Shown: positions 55,874-64,000 of the stretch, in pieces
How positions within the stretch are numbered: position 1 is the first letter of the stretch
How the letters are laid out: each line of letters begins with the position of its first letter
Assembly: GCA_035048495.1 (NCBI GenBank)
Contig: CM068551.1
Coordinates: 11,285,248 to 11,349,247 of the forward strand
DNA from: Euptelea pleiosperma
Lineage: Eukaryota; Streptophyta; Magnoliopsida; Ranunculales; Eupteleaceae
DNA: 64,000 bases
Direction of reading: 5' to 3'
Position numbers and translations under genes: made by a program
The notes under the pieces: generated by a model
Databases searched by the model: none
Told to the model about the DNA's origin: nothing
The model's input: the letters and a program-made list of their open reading frames with translations, nothing else

Positions 55874-57087
55874 TTACCCATTGAGTTGGGCCATCATACG
55901 ACGAAATCGCTCAAGATCACTGGGAGAAAAAAGAGTCCATATACCTAGTGGTAGGAAGTGCTGAGGGTGCAGTGTCCTGAACCACAGAAAGTGCTGCAGG
56001 GGGCTCCTGTCTCGCTGAAGATCGCTGACGTGGATTTGGGCCAAGACTCGGTAGGCGTCCATGCAATTCCCAACAAGTGTCATTCACATGGCCTAGATGT
56101 CTGCAGTGATCACACTTGGGACGTCATCTGTCATCATCGGTCTTCTTCTAGAAGGATTTCTGACCCTTCTGAGACGCAGAGGCAATGACAGATCGATCAT
56201 GAGTGTCACTACCACTGCGTAGCTGCATGGTAGTGCGACGACTATCCTCCCCCTGAATGTAGGCATAGACCTGTGCCAATGAAGTAGGGGGAGGAGATCT
56301 GCCAAGTATCTAAACACGGGTAGCCTCGAAGCTAGGATGAAGGCCAACAAGGAACTGGAATATCCGGGACTGATCAACCATAGCACGGAAAGACTTCACA
56401 TCTGCAACACAAACCGGGATAGTCCTGATAATGATCTATCTCTTCCCATTTGCTTCGGAGAGAAGCATAATAGGTACCAAGCTTGAGCTCCCCCTGTCGG
56501 AGACAAGCAATCTCTTGCTCTAACACATAGAGCTTCGCAAAGTTGCCAACCTGAGAATAGGTTTCGGTAACAGAATCCCAGATTTCCCTCGTTATAGGAA
56601 GGAACATGAACGCCCTGCTGATCTGGGGTTGCATCGAATGGAGAAGCCAAGACATCACCGTAAGGTTCTCCATAACCCATTTCCGGTGGGATTTGTCTGT
56701 GGCGGCAGGGCGAACTATTTTTCCTGTGAGGTACTCACTGTAGCCACGTCCTCCGATGTACATGAAGGCCGATGTCTTCCACTCAAGATAGTTGGTCCCA
56801 TCAAACTTGACCGTAGTGATGCATAATTGGGGGTTGTGGTCTCCATGAGAACCATGAGACGGAGTGTTATCCTCAACTGATGAACTCATCGCAACGGAAG
56901 GCCTGGAAATGACCAACTGACGAACAGAAGGTCTGCGCAACCTAAACCAAGGTTCGGGGGGTCCTAGGAGCACTTTGGGAGGTGCGGCTAAGGTAGAAGT
57001 GCTCTGGGAACCTTGGTTTCCAAAAAAGTAGAAAACCCAAAAAAGGCAAAACCGGATCCAGGCCAAAAACCCCAGGCGATTTTTCAA
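55874..57087 (-). pseudogene. Copia gag with zinc knuckle
   Basis: The frame 56374-57087 has KFDGTNYLEWKTSAFMYIGG, WVMENLTVMSWLLHSMQP and FAKLYVLEQEIACLRQGE, typical of copia gag. Further down, in other frames, CDHCRHLGHVNDTCWELHG near 56060-56115 is a CX2CX4HX4C zinc knuckle. Frame breaks near 56385 and 56090 disrupt it. Confidence 0.9.
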
Positions 57088-57780
57088 ACCGGAGATCTGA
57101 CAATCAGAAAAATCTCAAACGAAGCTCTGTAGATCCCAAATAGTCCAGAGGGAGCTGCGGTTAGGGTCGAAAGCCCAAACAATGCGCGAATCTCAAGGTA
57201 AAAAAAAACCCAAAAATTGAGCACAGGATCCAATTTTTCGAACCAGAGATCCGACGATCAGAAAATTCTCAAACGAGACTCTGTAGATCCCAAATAATCC
57301 ACAGGGAAGTGCGGCTAGGGTAGAGAGCTCAAGCAGTGCACGAATCTCAAGAAAATAAAAAACCCAAAATCAGAGCTGTGGATCCGATTTTTTGAACCGG
57401 AGATTCGATGATCCAAAAATTATGAAATAAGTTTATGTCGAACCTAACTAGCCCTATGAGGGGGGCGGTTTGGGTAGAGAACCCAAAAATGACACAAATC
57501 TCAAGAAAAATCAAAACCCAAAAAACCTAGATATACGTGTTCTCCGAAAAAACTGATAAAAAATCCTGAAGATCAGGGATAGAGTGGATCTCTGACGACT
57601 GATAACAGGCAATACACCAAGAATGATAAATCTCTGATTTCTTTGCTTCAGAAAATATCCAAGAACTTCGCAGGAAGACCCTCTGCGATTTGCTCAAAAC
57701 TTGCCCGAACTTCGAATACTTACATATAATATCTTCGTGGAAACTCTAGGGGATAATGATTTTGGCCCTAGAGTAACCAT

Positions 57781-57792
57781 GCTCTAATACCA
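57781..57792 (-). promoter_or_regulatory. Copia primer binding site (tRNA-Met)
   Basis: On the minus strand TGGTATTAGAGC lies three bases after the 5' LTR; one mismatch to the initiator tRNA-Met complement TGGTATCAGAGC. Confidence 0.9.
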
Positions 57793-57795
57793 TAT

Positions 57796-58150
57796 TGTTG
57801 TTTAAGGTTATCATCAATATGCTAAAGATTGAGATAGAGAGAGATAATGGAGGTTAGGGAGAGAATGAGAGATTAGGATTTGAGAGAGAATGGGGAGATT
57901 GAAGTGAATATTCAATCTCCCATAAGTAATATTTATAAGTAGGGGAAACCCCTTCTACAAGTAAAGGAGAAATCGTGTGGGTCAAGTGGGGGCCCACCAC
58001 TTAACCCACTAACATGAAATAAAGAGAATGTGAGTTAAGTGGATAGGCCCATCACTTAACCCATAAGCAATAGAGAATAAACCCCACGTGAGGTAGTTGA
58101 ACGCAGCCCACTAAGAACACCCCCCACGTGGGTGTACATAGAATTCAACA
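57796..58150 (-). repeat. Copia 5' LTR
   Basis: Begins TGTT and ends aaCA on the plus strand. It is the 5' LTR because the primer site and gag follow it on the minus strand. Shares ggcccaccacttaaccc and ccccacgtg with the other LTR. Confidence 0.95.
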
Positions 58151-58365
58151 GTTTCATCATTTCCCAAACTTTCCGCAAACATTTCCACAATATTTCCATC
58201 ATTTTCGCATTATTTCCATCATTTCCACAAAAAATGTATTATTTCCACATTGGTCGAAATATTTCCATTTTTAGACTGGTCGAAATAAACCTCAAAACCG
58301 AAATTTATTTCCTTGGTCTTATTCACCCCTCCAAGGCATTGCATAGTGATTGTAAGGGGATTTCA

Positions 58366-58757
58366 TAACTTTCATTAAGGTTGTCAATGATTCAAATCAA
58401 CCCCAAGATCTAATAATTGTGGATCCAAAACCACCTATCCATTGACTGCTCTAGCATTTTTGTTGGGTAAACAACTCTAGCTTTAGCAGTCTATATAACA
58501 CATTTTAAAATTCTCGTGTCTTCTTATTTTGAAGACTTGCAGATAAGGCACCATATCTGGAAGATATTAGATAATATATGCGGGAAGAAGAAAATGGATC
58601 ATCAAAGGCCACTTTACCAGCAACATTTAAATCAACTCACATAAGTAAATATTCTCAAATGAAAAATGATACAATATTACTTAGCAAAAAAAATGATACA
58701 ATAATTTACATCTGGTGACAAATCGATTATACACCATGAAGCACAAAATTAATAGCG
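58366..58757. other. Non-coding; 3' flank of the GTPase exon
   Basis: No transposon protein seen. The last 100 bases or so before 58758 would be the 3' untranslated region of the minus-strand GTPase gene. Confidence 0.5.
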
Positions 58758-59010
58758 TCAGAAATACCATTTGGGTCTTGATTCCTCTTCCTTCTTCGTC
58801 AACTCTTGATACTCGTACCACTCTCCTCCAGCCTTGCCAACGGGCATAGGAGGCCGAATGAAAATCTCGACTGGCTTGGGAACATGAACAGCAATATGCA
58901 ATTCCCCAGTGATTGTTTCAGAACTTCTTGAATCAAAAATTTTAAGTGGTTTGCCTATGGGCTCCACAGCTATCCATCCAAGGCCCGATATAGCAACATC
59001 ACAAGTAGGC
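58758..59010 (-). CDS. Terminal exon of a YqeH-type GTPase gene (partial)
   Basis: On the minus strand, a pyrimidine-rich acceptor ttttttgtctcttggacAG at 59011-59029 precedes an open exon reading PTCDVAISGLGWIAVEPIG, then HVPKPVEIFIRPPMPVGKAG, GEWYEYQELTKKEEESRPK and WYF with a stop at 58758-58760. This is how plant circularly permuted YqeH-type GTPases end (BPG2/NOA1-like, chloroplast or mitochondrial ribosome assembly proteins); assignment is from memory of the family's C-terminus. The exon is clean: no stops, frame open through the acceptor. No other exon was recognised upstream to the window edge, where transposons dominate, so the gene either has a very large intron or this is an orphan fragment. 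Confidence 0.6.
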
Positions 59011-60060
59011 CTGTCCAAGAGACAAAAAAGGGAAAACACATTTAAATCCATGTCTTCTAAGCTCTAAAAAAAAAATGGTATTGCAAGCAGAGACAATATC
59101 AACTTCAGATGTTACTCCATTAAGTCAAGTTTGAGTGAAACACAATTCTCAGCATGTGTCAAAGAAATATGCCCAACCACAACCAGATTAGAGGGGCCAT
59201 AACTAGCAATTCAGGAAGCTGCTCTTAACACATATGGAACCTCACAAACTGGCAGTACTATATGACCAAGAGCTTAGTTGCACAAAGCAGGAGCAGGTGG
59301 ACGGAAGGATTCTGGTGTGGGAGCAGGGAAATGATTGTTGCAAACAAGTTTTATATTGCTCAATTTTTAGGGAGTGGGAGTGGGAGAGCATGAGCGGCCC
59401 CTAAAGTAGAAGGTTCTAGAAACTAAGAATGGATGTATGTAGCAATCTTACAGAGTGTAAACACACTGAGCTAGGCGAAACGACCACACCACTCATGATG
59501 ACTACTTTCAATCTCACTGTTGCAATATTGGGTTTCGGAATGAGCCAAGTCGCAAGAGGAAAGCTAAGGTACTCGTGGAAATTTTTGTGGGCATTGTACC
59601 AATAGTATAAATATAATAGTGCACATGCAGCACATCTATGAGCAGGACCCACCATCCAACAAGTCCCACCTAGTGGATGGCTATAATGATTCATCTTCTA
59701 GACCTTTTTTCTGGACCCTTCACCATATTTTCTAATAATTGTCCAAAACAATGTGATAGAACCAAAGGGTAAAATAATCCAATGGGGTCAATTTTTGTGC
59801 AAGGGCTCTCCTGGGGGGGGGGGGGATCTATTAGCACTACCCCCAAGCTGGAATGCTGGGGCACTAATGTTAATCATGCCCAATGTGGATACGATTGTGG
59901 ATTTTTTAGGGTTTAGTGTCACGTGAACAGTGGAGAGAAGAAGAGGAAAGAAACAAAGGAGAGAGTGGGATGTTAAGATTTATGTTGTGCACATCCCCCT
60001 CTACTTATTATATTGATTAAAGATGTTAAAATTATAATTATGCCACTATTAAGTAATAAA
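59011..60060. other. Possible intron or intergenic DNA
   Basis: No exon recognised. A run of G at 59814-59826 stands out. A 92-codon minus frame at 59416-59694 has no known motif. If the GTPase gene is intact, this is intron. Confidence 0.45.
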
Positions 60061-60896
60061 CCAAAAAATGCCCCCTAATATATCTACCGACACCTTTCAA
60101 GCTGTGAAGCATACTTGTCAAATATGCCTACCTTGGACTGAATATTCTCTAACTGGCTTTGACTAAGGGCTTTAATAAACATATCAGCAAGTTGACCGGA
60201 TGAACTCACAAAGGGTTTAAAAATAACTTTGGCTGCCACTTTTTCCCTGATGAAATGGCAATCAATCTTTATGGGCTTGGTCCTCTCATGAAAGATTGAT
60301 TGTTGACCATGTGTGTTGCAACCTAATTGTCACAATAAAAGTCCATAGGGCCATCGATAGGAAATTCAAGCTTCTCCATCAAAGATTTGAGCCATAATAA
60401 CTCACAAACAGTAAGGGCAATCCCACATACTTTAACACTAAATCTGGCAACAAAACTTTGCTTCTTACTTCTCGAAGTTATAAGGTTACCCCCCAACAAA
60501 TGCGATACCTAGTAGCAGATCTTCTATCAGATGTTGATCCTGCCCACTAGCATCTGAATGTGTCTCAACATGTAAACAGCCATTGACCTTGTATAAGATA
60601 CCTCTACCAGGAGCACTCTTGAGATAATGCAAGTAGGAATGACCACTTCCGTGTGATGAGCACGGGGAGTCTGCATAAACTGACTAACAACGCCAACAGC
60701 GAATGTGATTTCAAGTTTAGTCATTATCAAGTAAATAAGCTTTCCAACTAGCCTTTTATACTACTCCGGATCATCAATTAGCTCTCCTTAATCTATCAAA
60801 AGTTAACTATTAGGATCCATTGGAAAGGTAACTAGTTGGCTCTCAATAATCCCATCTCAAATAAAAGATCTAGGACATACTTATTAGCATATTTGT
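60061..60896 (-). pseudogene. Copia RT/RNase H remnant
   Basis: Minus-strand pieces LVGKLIYLIMTKLEITFAV and VSQFMQTPRAHHTEV (end of reverse transcriptase), then HVETHSDASG (RNase H start) and, further on, fragments like SMEKLEFPIDGPMDFY and INMLIKALSQSQL. Stops and indels are frequent. Near 60090 ccgacacctttcaagctgtg resembles a polypurine-tract region before a 3' LTR that I could not delimit. Confidence 0.75.
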
Positions 60897-60904
60897 CATT
60901 TATT

Positions 60905-61105
60905 GTTATTTCTTTATTTTACTGTCCTTGGTTGTTATTTTGTATTTTATCGTGTTTAAGTTATTGGGCTTGGTTGTATTACACACGGATATAAATAACA
61001 ATGAAGGAGAAATTGTACCCGACTCTTTTCTCTCTTATTGTTCTCTTTTATCTCTTGATACTCTTCCATTCTTCTCTTCTAATCATGTTTCTAGGCTATA
61101 TTTCA
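60905..61105 (+). repeat. Partial copia 5' LTR
   Basis: TATA-like ggatataaataac at 60988, pyrimidine-rich leader, end near tttCA at 61105, then TGGTATCATAGC (61109-61120), a near match to the tRNA-Met primer site. It points in the opposite direction to the remnant at 60061-60896 and abuts it. The 5' boundary is uncertain. Confidence 0.55.
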
Positions 61106-61185
61106 ACTTGGTATCATAGCGGGAAGATCTACACGTTCTTTTTCTCTCTCTTTTTTCTTTCAGATTGGATATAAGGATTTTTTTC

Positions 61186-61345
61186 TCAAAAACCCATAGG
61201 GTCTTTTTTCTGAGGGTGTCGTACCTCCCTAAACCCTAGGGGTTTTCCCCTTAAGGTGCCGCTCCCCTGGAAAGGTCCTCTAAGGGTGTCGCACCCCCAG
61301 AAAGGTATCCTAAGGCTGGCGCACCCCCTATAAACCTTAGGACTA
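61186..61345 (+). repeat. Degenerate GC-rich tandem repeat
   Basis: Units around ggtgtcgcacccccagaaagg recur four times with changes, spaced about 30-40 bp, in the leader downstream of the primer-like site at 61109. No gag frame follows. Confidence 0.7.
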
Positions 61346-61397
61346 GTCTCTGGGTTCTCTTCAGGTTCGGTTTGACACTTCATTTAACTGTCACAGC

Positions 61398-61677
61398 CAT
61401 GGTTTAAAATCTCGTTTTAGCTGAATGTCTCAGTCAAGTGAAAAATCGAGACATACTTCGAAACGAAACGAAACATTCCGGAGACGAAACAAGCGTAACA
61501 TTCCAAAATCATGAAATCATATTTTTCCCTTTTTTCTAATTGTATCGGATTGTATCATAATGTCTCGGTTTGTCTCAACGAAACAAACAGAAACATTACA
61601 AAAAAAAAATGAAACATTCATGTTTCGTTTTAGTTCTCTTAAATTTAAAAATGTTTCGTACGAAATTTTAAGCCATG
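61398..61677. mobile_element. hAT-type MITE, 280 bp
   Basis: Starts CATGGTTTAAAAT and ends ATTTTAAGCCATG. Flanks GTCACAGC (61390-61397) and GTCACATG (61678-61685) match at six of eight bases. The interior is full of gaaacgaaac/gtttcgttt words. Ends resemble the other hAT MITEs in the window. Confidence 0.65.
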
Positions 61678-61929
61678 GTCACATGCCATGTCACGACTGT
61701 AATAGCCCTTCCTGTGGAAAAAAAAAAATCAACAGAGTTCATGTTCGTGATGCAGTGAAAAGTCGTCGGTTGAATGTCATCTATTTGGGTTTATTTTTCA
61801 AATGATTGTGTATTCTGAATTTTTCTAAAGAGTAGAACATTACCAAAGTTATTGTAAGGTCCAAATTTGTAAGCTGAGGAATCTCGTATGGCAAAACGTG
61901 CATATGATCTATCCTAGTGTGTCTGGTAG

Positions 61930-63171
61930 GTTGCGTGTGTTGGTGTTATATCACTCAAGCCAGCAAGCCAGAAGATTCAGAAGTATTGAAGATTCAACTG
62001 AAGATATGAAGCTTCGCTCAATCACACTTAGGAATGGTAAGTGACTTAGAGGCCTAGAATCTAGGTGAAAACATAATAAACATTAACCCCTAAGTGACCC
62101 ATGACTATTGGTTTTTGTACCCTAGAAGAATTCGATCATGGAATTTTCAGAGAAGGTTGTTGAAATTTTGAATTTTTGGTCTCGAATCAATCGAAGGTTG
62201 TATCCAATCGATCGGAGAACAAAGATAGAAAATACTAGTTCTCGAAAAAATTTCGATGTGGTTACATCCGATCAATCGAGGTAACACATCCGATTGATCG
62301 CAAAATAAGTAGTTGTTCTGTTCCAGAGGTGACATTTTTGCTCTGATCAATCAGGAAGTCCTTTGATCGATGGAGCTTATCGCGGACAGAATTTCTAATT
62401 CTGTTAGAAATCCTTCTTGCGCCTAACTACTTCTTATTTTGGACTCTTGCTCATCCATATTATATAAAGGGTTGCTAAGTACGAAAACCTAAGCTTGAAT
62501 AGGCATCAAGAACTCCTAGAAATGCTTTAAAACCCTAATTTTGCATCTCATAGCTTGTAGGTTGTTTGAACCTCAGTTTCTATTCTCCAAGCTTGAGATC
62601 ACTCTTTAGAACACCCATAGCCTATCTTTGTTCTTAGAGAGAGTTCTTTAACCACCCATAACTTCGAAGCTTTTATCCGTGCTTGTGTGACTCGAGTAGT
62701 GGAGATTCAGGGATAAACCAAATCGGTGTTTGGGGATGAACCGAACCGAGGTCGTGTGATCGTGATCCTACGAAGGTGCCCGAGGACCCGTGCATAGTGA
62801 GTGAACTAGAAGGCGTGAATGCAATGGCAGTTGGCTTGAGGTATTCAAGTGTGGAACAGTTGTGTTGAAATGTGTTGTGTAGTAACTTTTGTAATCTGGT
62901 AACTTCTAGTATTGGATGCTTTCACATTTGGACGTGGTCCGTGATTTTTCCCGTGAAGGGTTTCCACGTAAAAAATCGTGTGTATATGGTTTGATTTATT
63001 TCCGCAATTATAGTTTAGATTAGATCAAACGAATTGGAAATAATATATTAAATCTGAGTCGGTTGAGCTAATCACTCTAATTAAGTACTCTGGACCAGAT
63101 CAGTAAAAAGTGTTTAAATAACCTATTAACCCCCCTCATGGTACACATCCAACGGATTCCGAGATGTTTCA
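61930..63171 (+). repeat. Sirevirus-like LTR C
   Basis: Shares ggtaagtgacttag, a TATA-like tattatataaaggg (about 62458), tttccacgtaaaaa and the ending gtttCA with LTRs A and B, but is clearly diverged. U3 at about 62150-62390 holds near-palindromes such as ccaatcgatcggag and catccgattgatcg. Followed by attgctatcaaagcgag, a degraded primer site. The 5' boundary is approximate. Confidence 0.7.
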
Positions 63172-63279
63172 ATTGCTATCAAAGCGAGTTCTCTGTATTA
63201 GGTTTAATCGCCAGAGTGTGATGATGGTCATCTAAATCCAATCCAATAAGATGCAAAAGAGGATAGTAATATCTCCAAA

Positions 63280-63425
63280 CCCTCAATGTTAGAGGGCAAA
63301 GACTACGCCTACTGGAAAGTTAAGATGAGGGCATTCTTTAAATCAATAGACGAACGGGTTTGCTTGATCGTGGTTAGAGGATGGACTCCCCCAACCAAAA
63401 CGGTCGAGACGTTGAAGGTTTCGCA
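63280..63425 (+). pseudogene. Sirevirus-like gag start, truncated
   Basis: MLEGKDYAYWKVKMRAFFKS and DERVCLIVVRGWTPP are typical of the beginning of copia gag. The reading ends at about 63425 where a different element begins. Confidence 0.8.
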
Positions 63426-64000
63426 ACATGACATCCTTCCACAATCATCACCAGATACCCCAACTGATCCTCCAGAGCTTTCGGTCGGTGGCGGTGGGCT
63501 CTCATTTGCGAGTCTTCCTTCGATTTTCCAGCTTGGGAAGACATTGTGGTGGCCTTGAATGTCATTTCCGATGTTTCCCCACTCTTCCATCTTATTCCCT
63601 GTAGAGGTCGTAAGCGACTCTTTTTCGTCGAGGACCCCGACCTTTTCAATTTTCTCTATAAACTCACCTCGATCAGGGTTGGTTCTGATATCATCTTTGT
63701 TAGTCGTTGGTAGCTGTCAGTAAATTCTGTACCGGAGGTGGGGTATTTTAAACCATTATGGATTCACGTGTTCGGCCTCCCCTTCCACTTGTGGAACGCA
63801 GACATCTTCAGTAGTATTGGGTGTCTAGCCGGTGGGCTACTGGAGATGGACAGTTTCCTTATCAGGCTTGAATTTCAGTAAGGTGGCGTTGAAGGTAGGT
63901 GGTAGAGAAGAGAATATACCGAGAAGAATGATCATCCAAGATAGAGGTGTCTCTTTCTCGATCCAGATCCTGATTGCCGGGGGCAAGGAGGAGAAAACAC
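63426..64000 (+). pseudogene. LINE ORF1 (DUF4283-like) fragment, runs off window
   Basis: In plus frames: GLSFASLPSIFQLG, ALNVISDVSPLFHLIPC, KRLFFVEDPDLFNFLYKL, then KPLWIHVFGLPFHLWNADIF and CLAGGLLEMDSFLIRLEF. The WIHVFGLPFHLWN-type stretch is diagnostic of the DUF4283/zinc-knuckle ORF1 of plant L1 elements. Frameshifts at about 63540 and 63880. It continues past the end of the window. Confidence 0.75.

Larger units (their letters stand above)
52211..58150 (-). mobile_element. Complete copia retrotransposon, 5.94 kb
   Basis: LTRs of about 355 bp at both ends, direct 5-bp duplication GTTTC at 52206-52210 and 58151-58155, tRNA-Met-type primer site, polypurine tract, and gag-protease-integrase-RT-RNase H in copia order on the minus strand. 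The LTRs differ at roughly 20 positions by eye, and the polyprotein has several stops, so it is old enough to be dead. It sits inside the hAT element. Confidence 0.96.
51239..58315. mobile_element. Non-autonomous hAT element split by a copia element
   Basis: The left end CAAGGAAATAAATTTC and right end GAAATTTATTTCCTTG are a perfect 16-bp inverted repeat. GTCTTATT is directly repeated at 51231-51238 and 58316-58323, an exact 8-bp duplication. Subtracting the copia element leaves about 1.1 kb without transposase. Both ends carry many copies of gaaatatttc/tcgaaat, fitting subterminal transposase-binding repeats of hAT elements (inference). Confidence 0.9.
50331..58365 (+). repeat. Sirevirus-like LTR F, split by nested elements
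   Basis: The left part (50331-51238) starts TGTTGTTTAATTC, has gtcgacc and ggtcaacc words around 50630-50750, and runs to gttagtcttatt. The right part (58324-58365) continues with cacccctccaaggcattgc and ends ggatttCA. The joined text matches the LTR D ending (cctattcacccc...ctctagg...aatttCA). Exact ends are uncertain; no interior is attached, so it looks like a solo LTR. Confidence 0.65.

Overview
The window is nuclear DNA of a flowering plant. It holds intronless pentatricopeptide-repeat (PPR) coding sequence, fragments of plant-type sugar-transporter and nodulin-like transporter genes, the last exon of a probable chloroplast-type GTPase, and a dense load of Ty1/copia (including Sirevirus-like) elements, L1-type LINEs, hAT, Mutator-like and PIF/Harbinger non-autonomous elements and one Helitron. 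The sequence is AT-rich with plant-type initiator tRNA-Met primer binding sites. I cannot name the species; non-grass angiosperm is the most I would say. No prokaryotic operon, rRNA, CRISPR or clear tRNA gene was seen.

Layout. 1-3.2 kb: non-coding, with a 306-bp hAT element. 3.27-5.28 kb: a PLS-class PPR gene with an intact PPR/E/E+ part and a frameshifted, decayed DYW tail. 5.3-9.75 kb: an element with about 185-bp terminal inverted repeats holding a 5'-truncated LINE (LINE A), itself split by a 348-bp PIF/Harbinger MITE. 9.75-17.3 kb: a zone of tRNA-promoter-like motifs, then two long Sirevirus-like LTRs and a decayed pol truncated in reverse transcriptase. 17.3-19.35 kb: no genes seen.

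19.35-36.49 kb is a direct tandem segmental duplication. Unit A is 19352-25900 and unit B 25901-36490. Each unit has a promoter-like region, a chimeric open frame (an EAR-motif-like, proline-rich N-terminus joined out of frame to the last transmembrane part of a sugar/H+ symporter), a hAT MITE, a Mutator-like element with foreign GC-rich cargo, and two 0.6-kb tandem repeats. Unit B alone carries a 4.2-kb Helitron-like insertion with a captured first exon of an NFD4/nodulin-like transporter; unit A preserves the empty site.

37.3-58.4 kb is a nested repeat stack: two tandem Sirevirus-like LTRs on the minus strand, LINE B (plus), LINE C (minus) apparently inserted near the 3' end of LINE B, a 403-bp Mutator-like MITE inside LINE C ORF1, then a Sirevirus-like LTR broken by a hAT element, which is in turn broken by a complete 5.9-kb copia element with matching target-site duplications at each level. 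58.4-64 kb: an orphan terminal exon of a YqeH-type GTPase (minus), copia remnants, a hAT MITE, another Sirevirus-like LTR with gag, and a LINE ORF1 fragment running off the edge.

Only the PPR gene, possibly the two chimeric transporter copies, and the GTPase exon are candidates for host function; nearly everything else is transposon sequence whose boundaries can be read from target-site duplications.
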